NCBI GenBank assembly: GCA_014377445.1
Contig: JACMPP010000016.1
Span: forward strand, 57,065 to 121,064
Length of the DNA: 64,000 nucleotides
Direction: 5' to 3'
DNA from: Oligoflexus sp.
GTDB lineage: Bacteria > Bdellovibrionota_B > Oligoflexia > Oligoflexales > Oligoflexaceae
Positions within the stretch are counted from its first letter, which is position 1; every line of letters starts with the position of its first letter. The notes below the pieces were generated by a model, which searched no databases, was not told the DNA's origin, and saw nothing but the letters and a program-made list of their open reading frames with translations. Positions 46,593 through 54,953 of the stretch are shown piece after piece. A program made the translations under genes and the position numbers.

Positions 46593-47741
46593 ATGGATGT
46601 TTTAAGAAACGCGAAGAATAAGGTGCATCGAGCCGCAGACTCCAGTCAAGGCAGCTCGATCGAAGACGGACAGTCCCTTAATTCCCTTACCACAGGCCTA
46701 TCTATGCGCTCGAAAACTTTGCCTCCGCCTCCTGAATGGGCTATCGCTCAGGCTCTTGGTATCGAAAAGGTTTCCACATCCTGGCTCGCCGGTGATGGTT
46801 CGGATCGTTGTTACTATCGCATCCAAGCAGCTGAGCGCAGCTTTGTCCTTATGCAACTGTCCGGTGATGATGCGATTCAACTGCAAAAAGACGGTTATGA
46901 ATGGGTAAAAATTGGTCGTTTGCTACATGATCACGGAATCTTTGCTCCCCAGACTGTGGCGACCCTTCCGGATTTCGCCGCCTTAATCATCGAAGACTAC
47001 GGCGATCTCATGATGGAAACCAAGGCGCTGCAAAGCCTTGAGCAGGGGGATCGCAGCAGCGTTCTCAAACTCTATCGCCAATCCTTTGATATCCTCGCCC
47101 GTTTTCTGCAGATAACGGAGAAAGGCCAATCCAATTGGGTCGATCGTTCCTTTGATGCAGCACGCCTCGACTGGGAGCTTCACTTCTTCCAGGAGCAATT
47201 TCTGAAAGGCGTCCTCGGCTGGACTCTGAATCCAAGCGAGCAAAAAGCTTTCGATCAGGGCGCGAAGCTCCTCTCGGAGCAACTGGCCTCCAAATCTCAA
47301 TATTTCGTCCATCGCGATTTCCATTCCCGAAACGTTATGGTCAAAAACAATAAGCTGGCCGTGATCGATTTTCAGGATGCGCGCCTCGGTCCCGCGACTT
47401 ACGATCTCGTTTCGATCTGCTTTGACTCGTACATTCCTCTCCAGGCAGATGAGCGCCGCATGCTTGTTCTGGAAGGCTGCGACTACCTGGTCGACAAGGT
47501 TCCGAGTCTTTCCAAAGAGGCATTATTGGAGGAATGGGGTCCGATGCTCCTTCAGCGCCAACTCAAAGCCCTCGGGAGCTTTGGCTATTTGACAACCCAG
47601 AAAAATCGCGGAAATTATCTTAAATATGTGCCGGCTGCGCTTGAAACCCTTTCGATCGAAAATGTCGGGCATGCGAGTTGGGATTTCCTTTCAACGGATC
47701 TCATCGCGGGCATCAAACAGCGCTGGAAAACGCCATCATGA
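46593..47741 (+). CDS. amgK: Aminoglycoside-phosphotransferase-fold sugar kinase, likely AmgK
   Basis: Up to 382 residues of the APH/choline kinase fold. Phosphotransfer motifs are FVHRDFHSRNVMV (near 248, Brenner-type HxDxxxxN) and VIDFQDARLGP (near 266, metal-binding Asp). The ATG of the next gene overlaps its stop (ATGA), and that gene is a MurU-like nucleotidyltransferase. The same pair in Pseudomonas phosphorylates N-acetylmuramic acid at C1 and converts it to UDP-MurNAc, bypassing the usual MurA/MurB route. The function follows from this pairing. The start is uncertain: ATG 46593 gives a 37-residue extra N-terminus, while ATG 46704 would give a 345-residue protein closer to AmgK's usual length (about 340). 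Confidence 0.8.
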   Translation: MDVLRNAKNKVHRAADSSQGSSIEDGQSLNSLTTGLSMRSKTLPPPPEWAIAQALGIEKVSTSWLAGDGSDRCYYRIQAAERSFVLMQLSGDDAIQLQKDGYEWVKIGRLLHDHGIFAPQTVATLPDFAALIIEDYGDLMMETKALQSLEQGDRSSVLKLYRQSFDILARFLQITEKGQSNWVDRSFDAARLDWELHFFQEQFLKGVLGWTLNPSEQKAFDQGAKLLSEQLASKSQYFVHRDFHSRNVMVKNNKLAVIDFQDARLGPATYDLVSICFDSYIPLQADERRMLVLEGCDYLVDKVPSLSKEALLEEWGPMLLQRQLKALGSFGYLTTQKNRGNYLKYVPAALETLSIENVGHASWDFLSTDLIAGIKQRWKTPS

Positions 47742-48673
47742 AGGCACTCCTGCTCGCAGCCGGCTTTGGTACGCGCCTAAAGCCGCTAACGGATCATGTC
47801 CCCAAACCCCTCACCCTCTTCATGGGACGTCCAATTTTGGACCTCGTCTATGGTCAGGTCTTGGCCGCGGGCATTGATCAGGTCGCCGTGAATACGCATC
47901 ATCTTGCTCAAAAGATCGAATCGCATATACAAAAGTCCCCTCTGTATAAGCAGCCTGTTCGTATTTCCTTTGAAACAGAGATCCTTGGGACGGGCGGATC
48001 TATCAATCCCTTGCGTCCCTGGCTCGATGGCGATGATCTCCTGATCTTCAACGGTGACATAATTACGTCCCTCGATCTGAAGTCTTTCGTTGCTCGCTAT
48101 AGAGAAAGCCAGGCCATCGCCAGTATGGTTTTACTGCCCCATAAAGACGGGACCACCCCGGTCTACGTCCAAAATGACCGAATCGTATCGATCGGCGAAG
48201 CCGTTCCTGGCGCTACAAAAAAAACCTTTGCGGGGGTCCATATCCTCAGCAATAGATTTGTCGAGGCCGTCCCTCGATCGGGCTTCCTGAGCGTGATTGA
48301 CACTTATAAAGCCCTGCTTAAGGACCATCTGGTTCTGGCCTTTGAACACGACGGCTATTGGGCTGATCTCGGTATCCCGCGCGACTATCTCGAGGCGCAT
48401 CAGAGCCTTCTGGGCGATCCAGGACGCGCGACTCTTTGCAAGGCGATAGGACTCGATACCAGCAACTGGATCTGGGACGAAGCGAAGGCCAATCTTTTTG
48501 TGGGAACGAAGCAGCTGCCGGGATTTGAAAAAAGTTTTGTCTTTGGGCCGGTGGAGGTCGAGGCGGGTATACATATACAGAACTGTATAGTCTATCCAGG
48601 AACGAAGTTGACTAAGCTTAGTCACGAAGCGGGAAAGATACTCTCGTCTTATGCGAGCTTGAACATAGTTTGA
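47738..48673 (+). CDS. murU: Nucleotidyltransferase, likely N-acetylmuramate-1-phosphate uridylyltransferase MurU
   Basis: A 311-residue sugar-nucleotidyltransferase with LLAAGFGTRLKPLTDHVPKP (residues 4-23, the GxGTRxxPxTxxxPK nucleotide-binding loop), the metal-binding FNGDII (near 107) and the substrate-side EILGTGGSINP (near 80) and DTYKALL regions. MurU joins UTP and MurNAc-1-phosphate to UDP-MurNAc. It is longer than typical MurU (about 225) owing to a C-terminal extension (about 235-311) that includes a beta-helix-like end. GlmU- or RfbA-type activities remain possible. The start overlaps the kinase stop by four bases. Confidence 0.82.
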   Translation: MKALLLAAGFGTRLKPLTDHVPKPLTLFMGRPILDLVYGQVLAAGIDQVAVNTHHLAQKIESHIQKSPLYKQPVRISFETEILGTGGSINPLRPWLDGDDLLIFNGDIITSLDLKSFVARYRESQAIASMVLLPHKDGTTPVYVQNDRIVSIGEAVPGATKKTFAGVHILSNRFVEAVPRSGFLSVIDTYKALLKDHLVLAFEHDGYWADLGIPRDYLEAHQSLLGDPGRATLCKAIGLDTSNWIWDEAKANLFVGTKQLPGFEKSFVFGPVEVEAGIHIQNCIVYPGTKLTKLSHEAGKILSSYASLNIV

Positions 48674-48740
48674 GTAAGCGGGTGTTTGAGTAGGCGGAGT
48701 CTAGGCATAGGCATGAGAATGGGGCTTGAGTAGGCGGAGT
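48670..48740. repeat. Three copies of a TTGAGTAGGCGGAGT-type direct repeat
   Basis: TTGAGTAGGCGGAGT occurs at 48686-48700 and 48726-48740, 40 bp apart. A shorter variant TTGAGTAAGCGG occurs at 48670-48681, overlapping the murU stop codon. The copies are near-identical in a region between convergent genes. Function unknown. Confidence 0.7.
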
Positions 48741-48973
48741 GGTGGAAAAGGACAGCTTCGATGCTTGTTTTTAAAATCCTAACCGCTATAAGTCTTTTGT
48801 CAAAAGTCATTGCGTATACTGATTTTTAAAACATGCTTTCGGCGCTACACAAAATTCCTAGGATACGAGAGTCAGAGTCAGTTGATTATTATCTCTTCTA
48901 CTTTATGAACTGCGATTCAATAGTGCGTGGTTTTGTTTTCGATACATTTAAATTTGAAATCGTGTCTTCGGAA
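48674..48973. other. AT-rich gap between convergent murU and LysM genes
   Basis: This 300-bp region has the direct repeats at its left end, then an AT-rich stretch (about 48770-48970) unlike its flanks. It includes the palindrome CTTTTG-T-CAAAAG (48794-48806). I see no convincing gene or terminator. Confidence 0.5.
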
Positions 48974-50068
48974 TCAGATCAAACGAGCAACGAGATTCTG
49001 GCTGTTGAGATGGCTGAATTGATCTTCGATTTGGTCGTTAGCGACTTCGATGGATTTGCTGCTTTTAGATTCAACTTTGCTTTTTGTTTTAGAAGATGCT
49101 TTGTCGGCTTTAACTACTTTTTTAATGCTGTCTTTGGCTTTAAGTACTTTAACAGTTGCGACTTTGGTTGAGACTTCGCTTTTGATCTCGGCAAGTTTTG
49201 CATGGTCGATGTAGTAAACTTTTGTGCCGGCTGTGAGTTTATCAGGATTGTCGATTTTGTCGTTTTGACGCCAGATCAATTTCCAAAGTGTTGAGTTGCC
49301 CAAAACTTTGCCGGCGATTGTTGCCAGAGTATCACCTTGACCAACTTCAACTTCTGAACGACCAACACCTTCATAAGCGCTGGCAAACGAAGTCGTTTTC
49401 TCTGTGAGTTGGTAATAAACAACATCACCAGGGTAGATCAATTTAGGGTTGGCGATACCTGTGAAGTCAGCGATTTCCGTCCACTTGTTGGAGTCACCGT
49501 AAACGCGCTGAGCGATTTTACCGAGAGCGTCACCTTTTTGAACGATGTAAGCCATCTTCGAACCGAGTTCCGGTAGACCAGGAGCGACTGGAGCACCAGT
49601 TGCAGCGGGTGCAGCAGGAGCGGCAGCAGCTTCGCCTTGTGCAGGAGGAGCAGCGTTTTGAGCAAGATTATCGAAACCTGCTTCAGGAGCAGCAGCGGCT
49701 GCTGGGTTGGTTTGGTTCATCTCTTCGATGATTTGCGAAATGTTTTGATCGCCACCGGCAGCGCCCGCGTCGCCTGTGCCTTCAGCGCCGGCTGTAGCAT
49801 TGGCTCCGCCTTCTGCTCCATTACCGAATTCATTGTTAACAGCGGCGTTGCCGCCTTCATTGTTGTTACCGAGGTTGTTACTCTCTTCATTGTTAGCACC
49901 TTCTTCATTGGCATTGTTGCCTTCTGCGTCGGCCGCTTCATTGCCCTCTTCTGCTACAACTTCTTCGCCTTCAGCACCTTCTTCGGAACTGGAGCAAGAG
50001 ATTGTCATCAGATGTGTCGCTGCGAACAGATACGAGATACCCAAAAGCTTAACTAAACTTCTCTTCAT
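48974..50068 (-). CDS. LysM-domain lipoprotein with long low-complexity linker
   Basis: A 364-residue lipoprotein. The signal peptide ends at a lipobox with Cys (LMTISC, near residue 25). Residues about 26-170 are a low-complexity region rich in Glu, Asn, Gly and Ala, which is expected to be disordered. Two LysM domains follow: YIVQKGDALGKIAQRVYGD (near 180) and EVGQGDTLATIAGKVLGN (near 245), the second ending in TAGTKVYYID. The C-terminal 60 residues are Lys/Ser-rich and helical. LysM domains bind peptidoglycan, so the protein probably tethers an envelope layer to the wall. The ATG at 50068 (GGGGGA upstream) gives the proper signal. The gene is convergent with murU and divergent from the dcw cluster. 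Confidence 0.85.
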   Translation of the reverse strand: MKRSLVKLLGISYLFAATHLMTISCSSSEEGAEGEEVVAEEGNEAADAEGNNANEEGANNEESNNLGNNNEGGNAAVNNEFGNGAEGGANATAGAEGTGDAGAAGGDQNISQIIEEMNQTNPAAAAAPEAGFDNLAQNAAPPAQGEAAAAPAAPAATGAPVAPGLPELGSKMAYIVQKGDALGKIAQRVYGDSNKWTEIADFTGIANPKLIYPGDVVYYQLTEKTTSFASAYEGVGRSEVEVGQGDTLATIAGKVLGNSTLWKLIWRQNDKIDNPDKLTAGTKVYYIDHAKLAEIKSEVSTKVATVKVLKAKDSIKKVVKADKASSKTKSKVESKSSKSIEVANDQIEDQFSHLNSQNLVARLI

Positions 50069-50493
50069 GAGATGTCCCCCAGACAAACGTTCTCCAACGT
50101 CTTAAACATTAAAAACTTCCAAAAGGTCCTTCATCCACTTCCTACCTCGGAAGAAAGATCTTGATCCTTTAATCATTAAATTCCGATTCCCCTCGCCGTG
50201 CAACGGGCAGCGATTTCCCTCTACAAAATCGATATCATTGGAGTCTTCAACGTTATTCATGCGACTGTTGAATAGGCCACGCACCCGGATGAGGATCTGA
50301 GGAGACAGTTTGTGGACTGTGACTAACCTACTCACGCGTGAAATTTCGACTGAACAAGGGGTTCGGCCATAGCAATCATTGACCTCATCAAGAGCAGCCA
50401 GATAAGCTAGAGAGATAGAAATATCAATATTTGCGATTGCCCAATACTTGTCGGTGCACTATGACAAGCCTCCCAGAGAAGGGAGATCGTTTT
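50069..50493. other. Intergenic region between LysM lipoprotein and dcw cluster
   Basis: This 425-bp region between divergent genes contains the dcw promoter candidate (50379-50406). A minus-strand 77-codon frame (50102-50335) reads through part of it, but it has no ribosome-binding site and atypical codons, so I do not call it. No mraZ gene, which usually precedes rsmH, is present. Confidence 0.5.
50379..50406 (+). promoter_or_regulatory. Promoter candidate for the dcw cluster
   Basis: TTGACC (50379-50384), 16-bp spacer and GATAAG (50401-50406), 88 bp before the rsmH start codon. Both boxes match four of six consensus bases or better. Confidence 0.4.
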
Positions 50494-51465
50494 ATGACCA
50501 ATTCAGTGCCGTTTGAACACATTACTGTCCTTCGTGAAGAACTCCTCGATAGTCTAGGCCTAACCCAAGGTGATTATGCAGTCGACTGTACAGCGGGCGG
50601 CGGAGGGCACACTCAAGGCCTCCTCGAGCGTGTCGGCCCTACTGGCAAAGTGATCGCGATTGATCGCGACCCTTGGGCTCAGAGCGTGCTGAAGGCAAGA
50701 TTTGCCCAGGAGTTGGAGTCGGGCAACCTCGAACTCATCGCAGCGCCTTTCTCGCAGATTGCCGCTGAACTATGCCAAAGAAACCTAGCCGGGAAAGTCC
50801 AGGGCCTCTGTGCCGACATCGGCGTCTCGTCGCCTCAATTAGACGCAGCCGAGCGTGGCTTCTCCTTCGCCAAGGACGGTCCTCTCGATATGCGCATGGA
50901 TCAGACTCAGGGCGTCACTGCTGCCGATATCGTGAACGAATGGTCGGTTCCTGATCTCACCCGTCTTTTCCGGGATTATGGTGAAGATCCACAAGCGAGG
51001 CGCATCGCCCAGGCTATCGAAAGAGAGCGAGCCCGAAAGCCTTTCGAACGAACCCTGGACCTGGCCGATCTCGTGGCCTCTTCCGTGCACTATAAAGAGC
51101 GAAGTCGCAGGCACCCGGCGACCCGCGTTTTTCAAGCTCTGCGCATCGAAGTAAACGGTGAACTCAGGGAATTGGAAGCTCTTTTGAAGAATGTTGGTCC
51201 AACCATCAAGCTCGGTGGACGCTGCGCGATCATCAGTTTTCACTCTTTGGAAGATCGTCTGATCAAGGTCGCCTTCCGGGCGCTGGCTGAGGGCCACGTG
51301 AAACATATAGATAAGCGCCTCCCGATCACCGCTGTGGAGATCGACAAGCTTAAGAAGTTCACAATTATCAAACCATTTCCAAGGATTCCTGGGGACATCG
51401 AACTCGAACAGAACCCGAGAAGCCGAAGTGCGAAGCTAAGAGTTATCGAGAAAAAAGGAGATTAA
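50494..51465 (+). CDS. rsmH: 16S rRNA (cytosine-1402-N4)-methyltransferase
   Basis: The 323-residue RsmH (MraW) methylates N4 of C1402 in 16S rRNA with SAM. The SAM-binding motif DCTAGGGGHTQGLL is near residue 30, followed by VIAIDRDPWA. ADIGVSSPQLD (near 108), PLDMRMDQTQG and the C-terminal NPRSRSAKLR are typical. The ATG at 50494 follows GGGAGA. It is the first gene of the division and wall cluster; the usual mraZ is absent upstream. The stop codon is directly followed by the ftsL ATG. Confidence 0.97.
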   Translation: MTNSVPFEHITVLREELLDSLGLTQGDYAVDCTAGGGGHTQGLLERVGPTGKVIAIDRDPWAQSVLKARFAQELESGNLELIAAPFSQIAAELCQRNLAGKVQGLCADIGVSSPQLDAAERGFSFAKDGPLDMRMDQTQGVTAADIVNEWSVPDLTRLFRDYGEDPQARRIAQAIERERARKPFERTLDLADLVASSVHYKERSRRHPATRVFQALRIEVNGELRELEALLKNVGPTIKLGGRCAIISFHSLEDRLIKVAFRALAEGHVKHIDKRLPITAVEIDKLKKFTIIKPFPRIPGDIELEQNPRSRSAKLRVIEKKGD

Positions 51466-51738
51466 ATGATGAAATCGCTCTTTAAGAAACTTTGGTATCA
51501 GGCTCCCCTGGCAATTCTTGCTACACTATTTCTAGTCGCAAGCATGAAAGCCTACGTTCGGATTCAGACAACCTTGATTGGTTATCGAATTGGGCAATTC
51601 AAGCAAATGGAATCGGAACTGTTGGAGACCCAAAGTACCTTAAAGATGGAACTCGCAAAGATCTCTACCAAGCAGAATCTTTTGCAAACATCGGGGAAAG
51701 GGGCACAACCAAATAGTGAAGGCTGGGCGGTGCATTGA
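51466..51738 (+). CDS. ftsL: Cell division protein FtsL-like
   Basis: A 90-residue bitopic protein with a short basic cytoplasmic start, one membrane helix (about 13-30) and a coiled-coil heptad stretch (about 35-72). This is the FtsL topology, and the position between rsmH and ftsI is the standard one; primary sequence is not conserved in this family. FtsL forms the FtsQLB complex that activates septal wall synthesis. The ATG immediately follows the rsmH stop, and the stop codon overlaps the ftsI start by four bases (TTGA). Confidence 0.85.
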   Translation: MMKSLFKKLWYQAPLAILATLFLVASMKAYVRIQTTLIGYRIGQFKQMESELLETQSTLKMELAKISTKQNLLQTSGKGAQPNSEGWAVH

Positions 51739-53540
51739 ACATTCAATCCCTGATGAAGCTCTGGCGCCAATGGACACGTCCAAAACAGGCAGTCGAGTCG
51801 TTCCGAAGTCAACGAAGCAAAGGTCTTAGCATTGCCTTCTTCGTCATCTTCGCCATCGTAGCCGTCAGGGCCATTACCATCCAGGTTCTCTCTCCGAGTG
51901 CCGATATCCTTGAAAATCTAGCGCGTCGGCAGTACCAAACAAAAATCGAACTCGCCCCCTATCGAGGCAATATCTACGATCGTCGTGGCGAACCGCTTGC
52001 GATTTCTATCCGACGTCCTTCCTTCTATATCAACCCTCGCGTCTTCGATCCGACCAAAGAAGAAATCAAAAAAATCTCGAAAATTTTAAACATGCCTTTC
52101 AACAAGGTCCGAGATATCTCTGACAAGAAAAGCTATTTTGCCTGGCTCGCCCGAAAGATCGAGCGCACCCAGGCTGATCAGGTGAATGAACTGAAAATCC
52201 AGGGAATCTGGGAGATTTCCGAGCCCTCGCGCTTCTACCCGAGCGGCCTGGAGATGGCTCCGATTCTTGGAACAGTCGGCATCGACAACAATGGTATGAG
52301 TGGACTGGAGCTCGCTTACGAGAAAATTCTTAAAGGCGACAACCTGACGACCTATCGTCACCGCGATGCGCGCGGCAAGCCTATTTATTCCGACTCAATC
52401 GCCGCTTCGCCGGAGAAAACCGGTCAGAACATCGTTCTTACAATCGACAGCGCAATTCAAGACATCTCACAAACAGCGCTTGAAAAAGGCCTCATTGCTG
52501 CTGGAGCCAAAAGCGGATTCGTCATCGTCTCAGATCCTCACACCGGCCGAATCCTCGCGATTGCCAATCACAGTCTACGTCCGCACGCTGGTTCGACAGA
52601 AGATGAGAGTCAAAGAAATTTCGGCTTAAACGATACGTTTGAGCCTGGTTCTGTCGTTAAACCACTCTTGATTGGTAAAGTCCTGGACGCCGGCATGGTG
52701 AAGCTCGAAGAGACCTTCAATACCTACAACGGCTTTTACCATGAAGGCAGCATCAAGATTCACGATGACCATCCTCTACCCTCTATGAATACCGAAGAAG
52801 TCATCACGCATTCGAGCAACATAGGCACCTATCAGATCGTGCGTCGCTTGGGACCCGAGCGTCTCTATAATTCCTACATGGACCTAGGATTCACCAAAAG
52901 CGAAAACCTTCTCGGCATCTCCGGCCAAAGTCGCGGCCGACTTTCCCGCTGGGAAAAATGGGCTCCTTCGCGCTTTGCAAACTTGGCTTTTGGCCAGGGT
53001 ATCGCGGTCACAGCGATGGAAATGGTGCAGGCTTATGGCGCCATTGCCAACGGCGGGACATTGATGAAGCCTTACCTGATCGATCACATCGAATCGGCGG
53101 AAGGCGGCATGCTTGAGGCGGGTTCATCAGAAATCCTACGCCGCGTGTATTCACCTGAAGCCGCCTTCAAAATCAGGGGAATTCTGCAAAAAACCGTTGA
53201 TGAAGGCACAGGTTCTGCGGCGAAAGTCGAAGAGTATACAACGGCAGGAAAAACCGGAACCTCCCAAAAATTCGATATAACGACCCATTCCTACTCGCCG
53301 ACTTTACGCGTGGCCGGTTTCATTGGTTTCGCTCCCGCGACCGATCCCCATCTCGTTATTTATGTGGTGGTCGACGAACCGAGCGTTGGCAAGGGTTATG
53401 GCGGAAAGTGGGCTGCACCTATCTTCAAAGAGGTTGCCGAAGAGACTCTTCGCTATCTCAACGTCGCCCCGGACAAGGTCGTTCCCAAAGACGTCCTTGC
53501 TAAAGGCACCACAAATCCCGTAAAAAAGTCCGCTAATTAG
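51735..53540 (+). CDS. ftsI: Septal peptidoglycan transpeptidase FtsI (PBP3)
   Basis: A 601-residue class-B penicillin-binding protein that crosslinks septal peptidoglycan. One membrane helix (about 32-52) is followed by the dimerisation/pedestal domain (about 60-230) and the transpeptidase domain. The active-site Ser306 is in EPGSVVKP (SxxK), the SxN motif SSN is near 360, and KTGT is at about 506. No PASTA domains. It starts at TTG 51735, overlapping the ftsL stop; ATG 51753 is an alternative with no ribosome-binding site. murE, which usually follows, is missing. Confidence 0.96.
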   Translation: MNIQSLMKLWRQWTRPKQAVESFRSQRSKGLSIAFFVIFAIVAVRAITIQVLSPSADILENLARRQYQTKIELAPYRGNIYDRRGEPLAISIRRPSFYINPRVFDPTKEEIKKISKILNMPFNKVRDISDKKSYFAWLARKIERTQADQVNELKIQGIWEISEPSRFYPSGLEMAPILGTVGIDNNGMSGLELAYEKILKGDNLTTYRHRDARGKPIYSDSIAASPEKTGQNIVLTIDSAIQDISQTALEKGLIAAGAKSGFVIVSDPHTGRILAIANHSLRPHAGSTEDESQRNFGLNDTFEPGSVVKPLLIGKVLDAGMVKLEETFNTYNGFYHEGSIKIHDDHPLPSMNTEEVITHSSNIGTYQIVRRLGPERLYNSYMDLGFTKSENLLGISGQSRGRLSRWEKWAPSRFANLAFGQGIAVTAMEMVQAYGAIANGGTLMKPYLIDHIESAEGGMLEAGSSEILRRVYSPEAAFKIRGILQKTVDEGTGSAAKVEEYTTAGKTGTSQKFDITTHSYSPTLRVAGFIGFAPATDPHLVIYVVVDEPSVGKGYGGKWAAPIFKEVAEETLRYLNVAPDKVVPKDVLAKGTTNPVKKSAN

Positions 53541-53567
53541 TGAAGTCAGTGCTCAGGGGGAAAATGT

Positions 53568-54941
53568 ATGATTGCTTCATTCATAAGCAGCCACGGTTGG
53601 GACACGAAAAATCTAAAGGTGCCAGAGTCACTCCCGGCCCTGATTCAAACCGATAGTCGCAAAGCCGGCCCCGGCTGGTGGTTCGTCCCTATCATCGGCG
53701 AAAACCACGATGGGCACGACTTTATAGATAAGGCCTGTGAGCTGGGTGCCGATGGATTTCTGTATGCCCGAAGTCACGCCTCAAAATTCAAACCGCAGTA
53801 CTTAGCGCGTGGCATTGCCGTCGACGACACATTCAAAGCCATTCAAGATCTCGCCCAGTGGTGGCGCGCCCAGCATCCCAGTTGCAAAGTCATCGGCATC
53901 ACCGGATCGAGCGGGAAAACCAGCGTCAAAGAGCTTTGTGCCGAGATGCTTAAAAGCCTGGCGCTGACGCTGAAGACGGCAGGCAGTCTCAATAATGAAC
54001 TGGGAGTTCCTCTCACTCTTCTCCAGTTGAAATCAGAGCACAAATTTGCCGCGATCGAAATGGGTGCTCGCCACAAAGGCGATATCGCCTTTCTAACGAA
54101 TATCGTACGGCAAAACGTGGGCGTTTTGATCAATGTTGGCAGTGCCCACGTTGGTGAATTTGGAAGCCGGGAACAGATTCTCGCGGCAAAAATGGAAATC
54201 GCCGACGCTGATTCATCCGTCTATTTTCGAGACGACGAGCGCATTCATGCCGCGATGCAAAACAAAGCGAAAAAAAGCCTGAGTTTCGGCCGCCATCCCG
54301 AAGCTGATGTGCGTATTGTCAGCGATAGCTGCGATGATCAGGGCCAATTGCAGATCCAGCTCATGATCAAAGGTGAGGCGAAAAGCTTCGTTCTCCCTTA
54401 CTTCCATGAAGTCTATGGCCTCAACGTCGCCTGTGTCCTCAGCATCGCTCTGAGCCTTAATCTGCCGATCGATGCCTGCATCGACGGTCTAAAAAGCTAT
54501 AACGGCATCAAAGGTCGTTTTCAGGTTCATCGTCTGCCCACCTACACTTTGATCGATGACGCTTACAATGCCAATCCTCAGAGTATGCATGCCGGCCTTG
54601 GGACCTTGCGCAAAGCATTTCCCAAACAGCGAAAGGTCCTCATCCTCGGCGATATGCGCGAACTTGGGGAGGAAACCGAACACGCCCATCGCGAAATCGG
54701 CAGTTACTGTGCTAAAGATATCAAGCCCGAACTCCTCGTCACTGTCGGCGAAAGCAGTCAATGGATGCATGAAGCAGCCTTTCAGGAGGGGTTGAGCCGG
54801 GAACAGCTCGAACACTACGCAAGCGTGGACGAAGTTCTACCCAAGCTTAAAAGCATTGTAGGACGCGGCGATCTCCTTTACGTAAAAGCTTCAAATGGTT
54901 TAAAATTATTCAAAATCATCGATACGCTGCTGGCAACATAA
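53568..54941 (+). CDS. murF: UDP-N-acetylmuramoyl-tripeptide-D-alanyl-D-alanine ligase
   Basis: A 457-residue Mur ligase that adds D-Ala-D-Ala to UDP-MurNAc-tripeptide. The ATP loop GITGSSGKTSVKE is near residue 112, with the central motif EMGARHKGDI (near 163) and the C-terminal DDAYNANPQSMHAGL (near 328), the MurF-specific DxYNANPxS signature. The ATG at 53568 follows GGGGGA. It is directly after ftsI with no murE between. Confidence 0.96.
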   Translation: MIASFISSHGWDTKNLKVPESLPALIQTDSRKAGPGWWFVPIIGENHDGHDFIDKACELGADGFLYARSHASKFKPQYLARGIAVDDTFKAIQDLAQWWRAQHPSCKVIGITGSSGKTSVKELCAEMLKSLALTLKTAGSLNNELGVPLTLLQLKSEHKFAAIEMGARHKGDIAFLTNIVRQNVGVLINVGSAHVGEFGSREQILAAKMEIADADSSVYFRDDERIHAAMQNKAKKSLSFGRHPEADVRIVSDSCDDQGQLQIQLMIKGEAKSFVLPYFHEVYGLNVACVLSIALSLNLPIDACIDGLKSYNGIKGRFQVHRLPTYTLIDDAYNANPQSMHAGLGTLRKAFPKQRKVLILGDMRELGEETEHAHREIGSYCAKDIKPELLVTVGESSQWMHEAAFQEGLSREQLEHYASVDEVLPKLKSIVGRGDLLYVKASNGLKLFKIIDTLLAT

Positions 54942-54953
54942 GGCAGGACCACA

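Noticed and set aside
48670..48740. CRISPR-like array
   Set aside because: Only three copies with unequal spacing (16 and 40 bp) and no cas genes; the repeats are short and one is degenerate.
48833..49171. Plus-strand 112-codon Phe-rich frame
   Set aside because: Antisense to the Lys/Ser-rich C-terminus of the LysM lipoprotein; the Phe richness is the complement of Lys codons.
50102..50335. 77-codon minus-strand frame upstream of the LysM gene
   Set aside because: No ribosome-binding site at its GTG or inner ATG, and codon use (AGG, GTA, TTA) unlike its neighbours. A CPLHGE-type segment made me hesitate; conservation in relatives would rescue it.
53541..53567. Remnant of murE between ftsI and murF
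   Set aside because: Only 27 bp separate the two genes, too little for any remnant.
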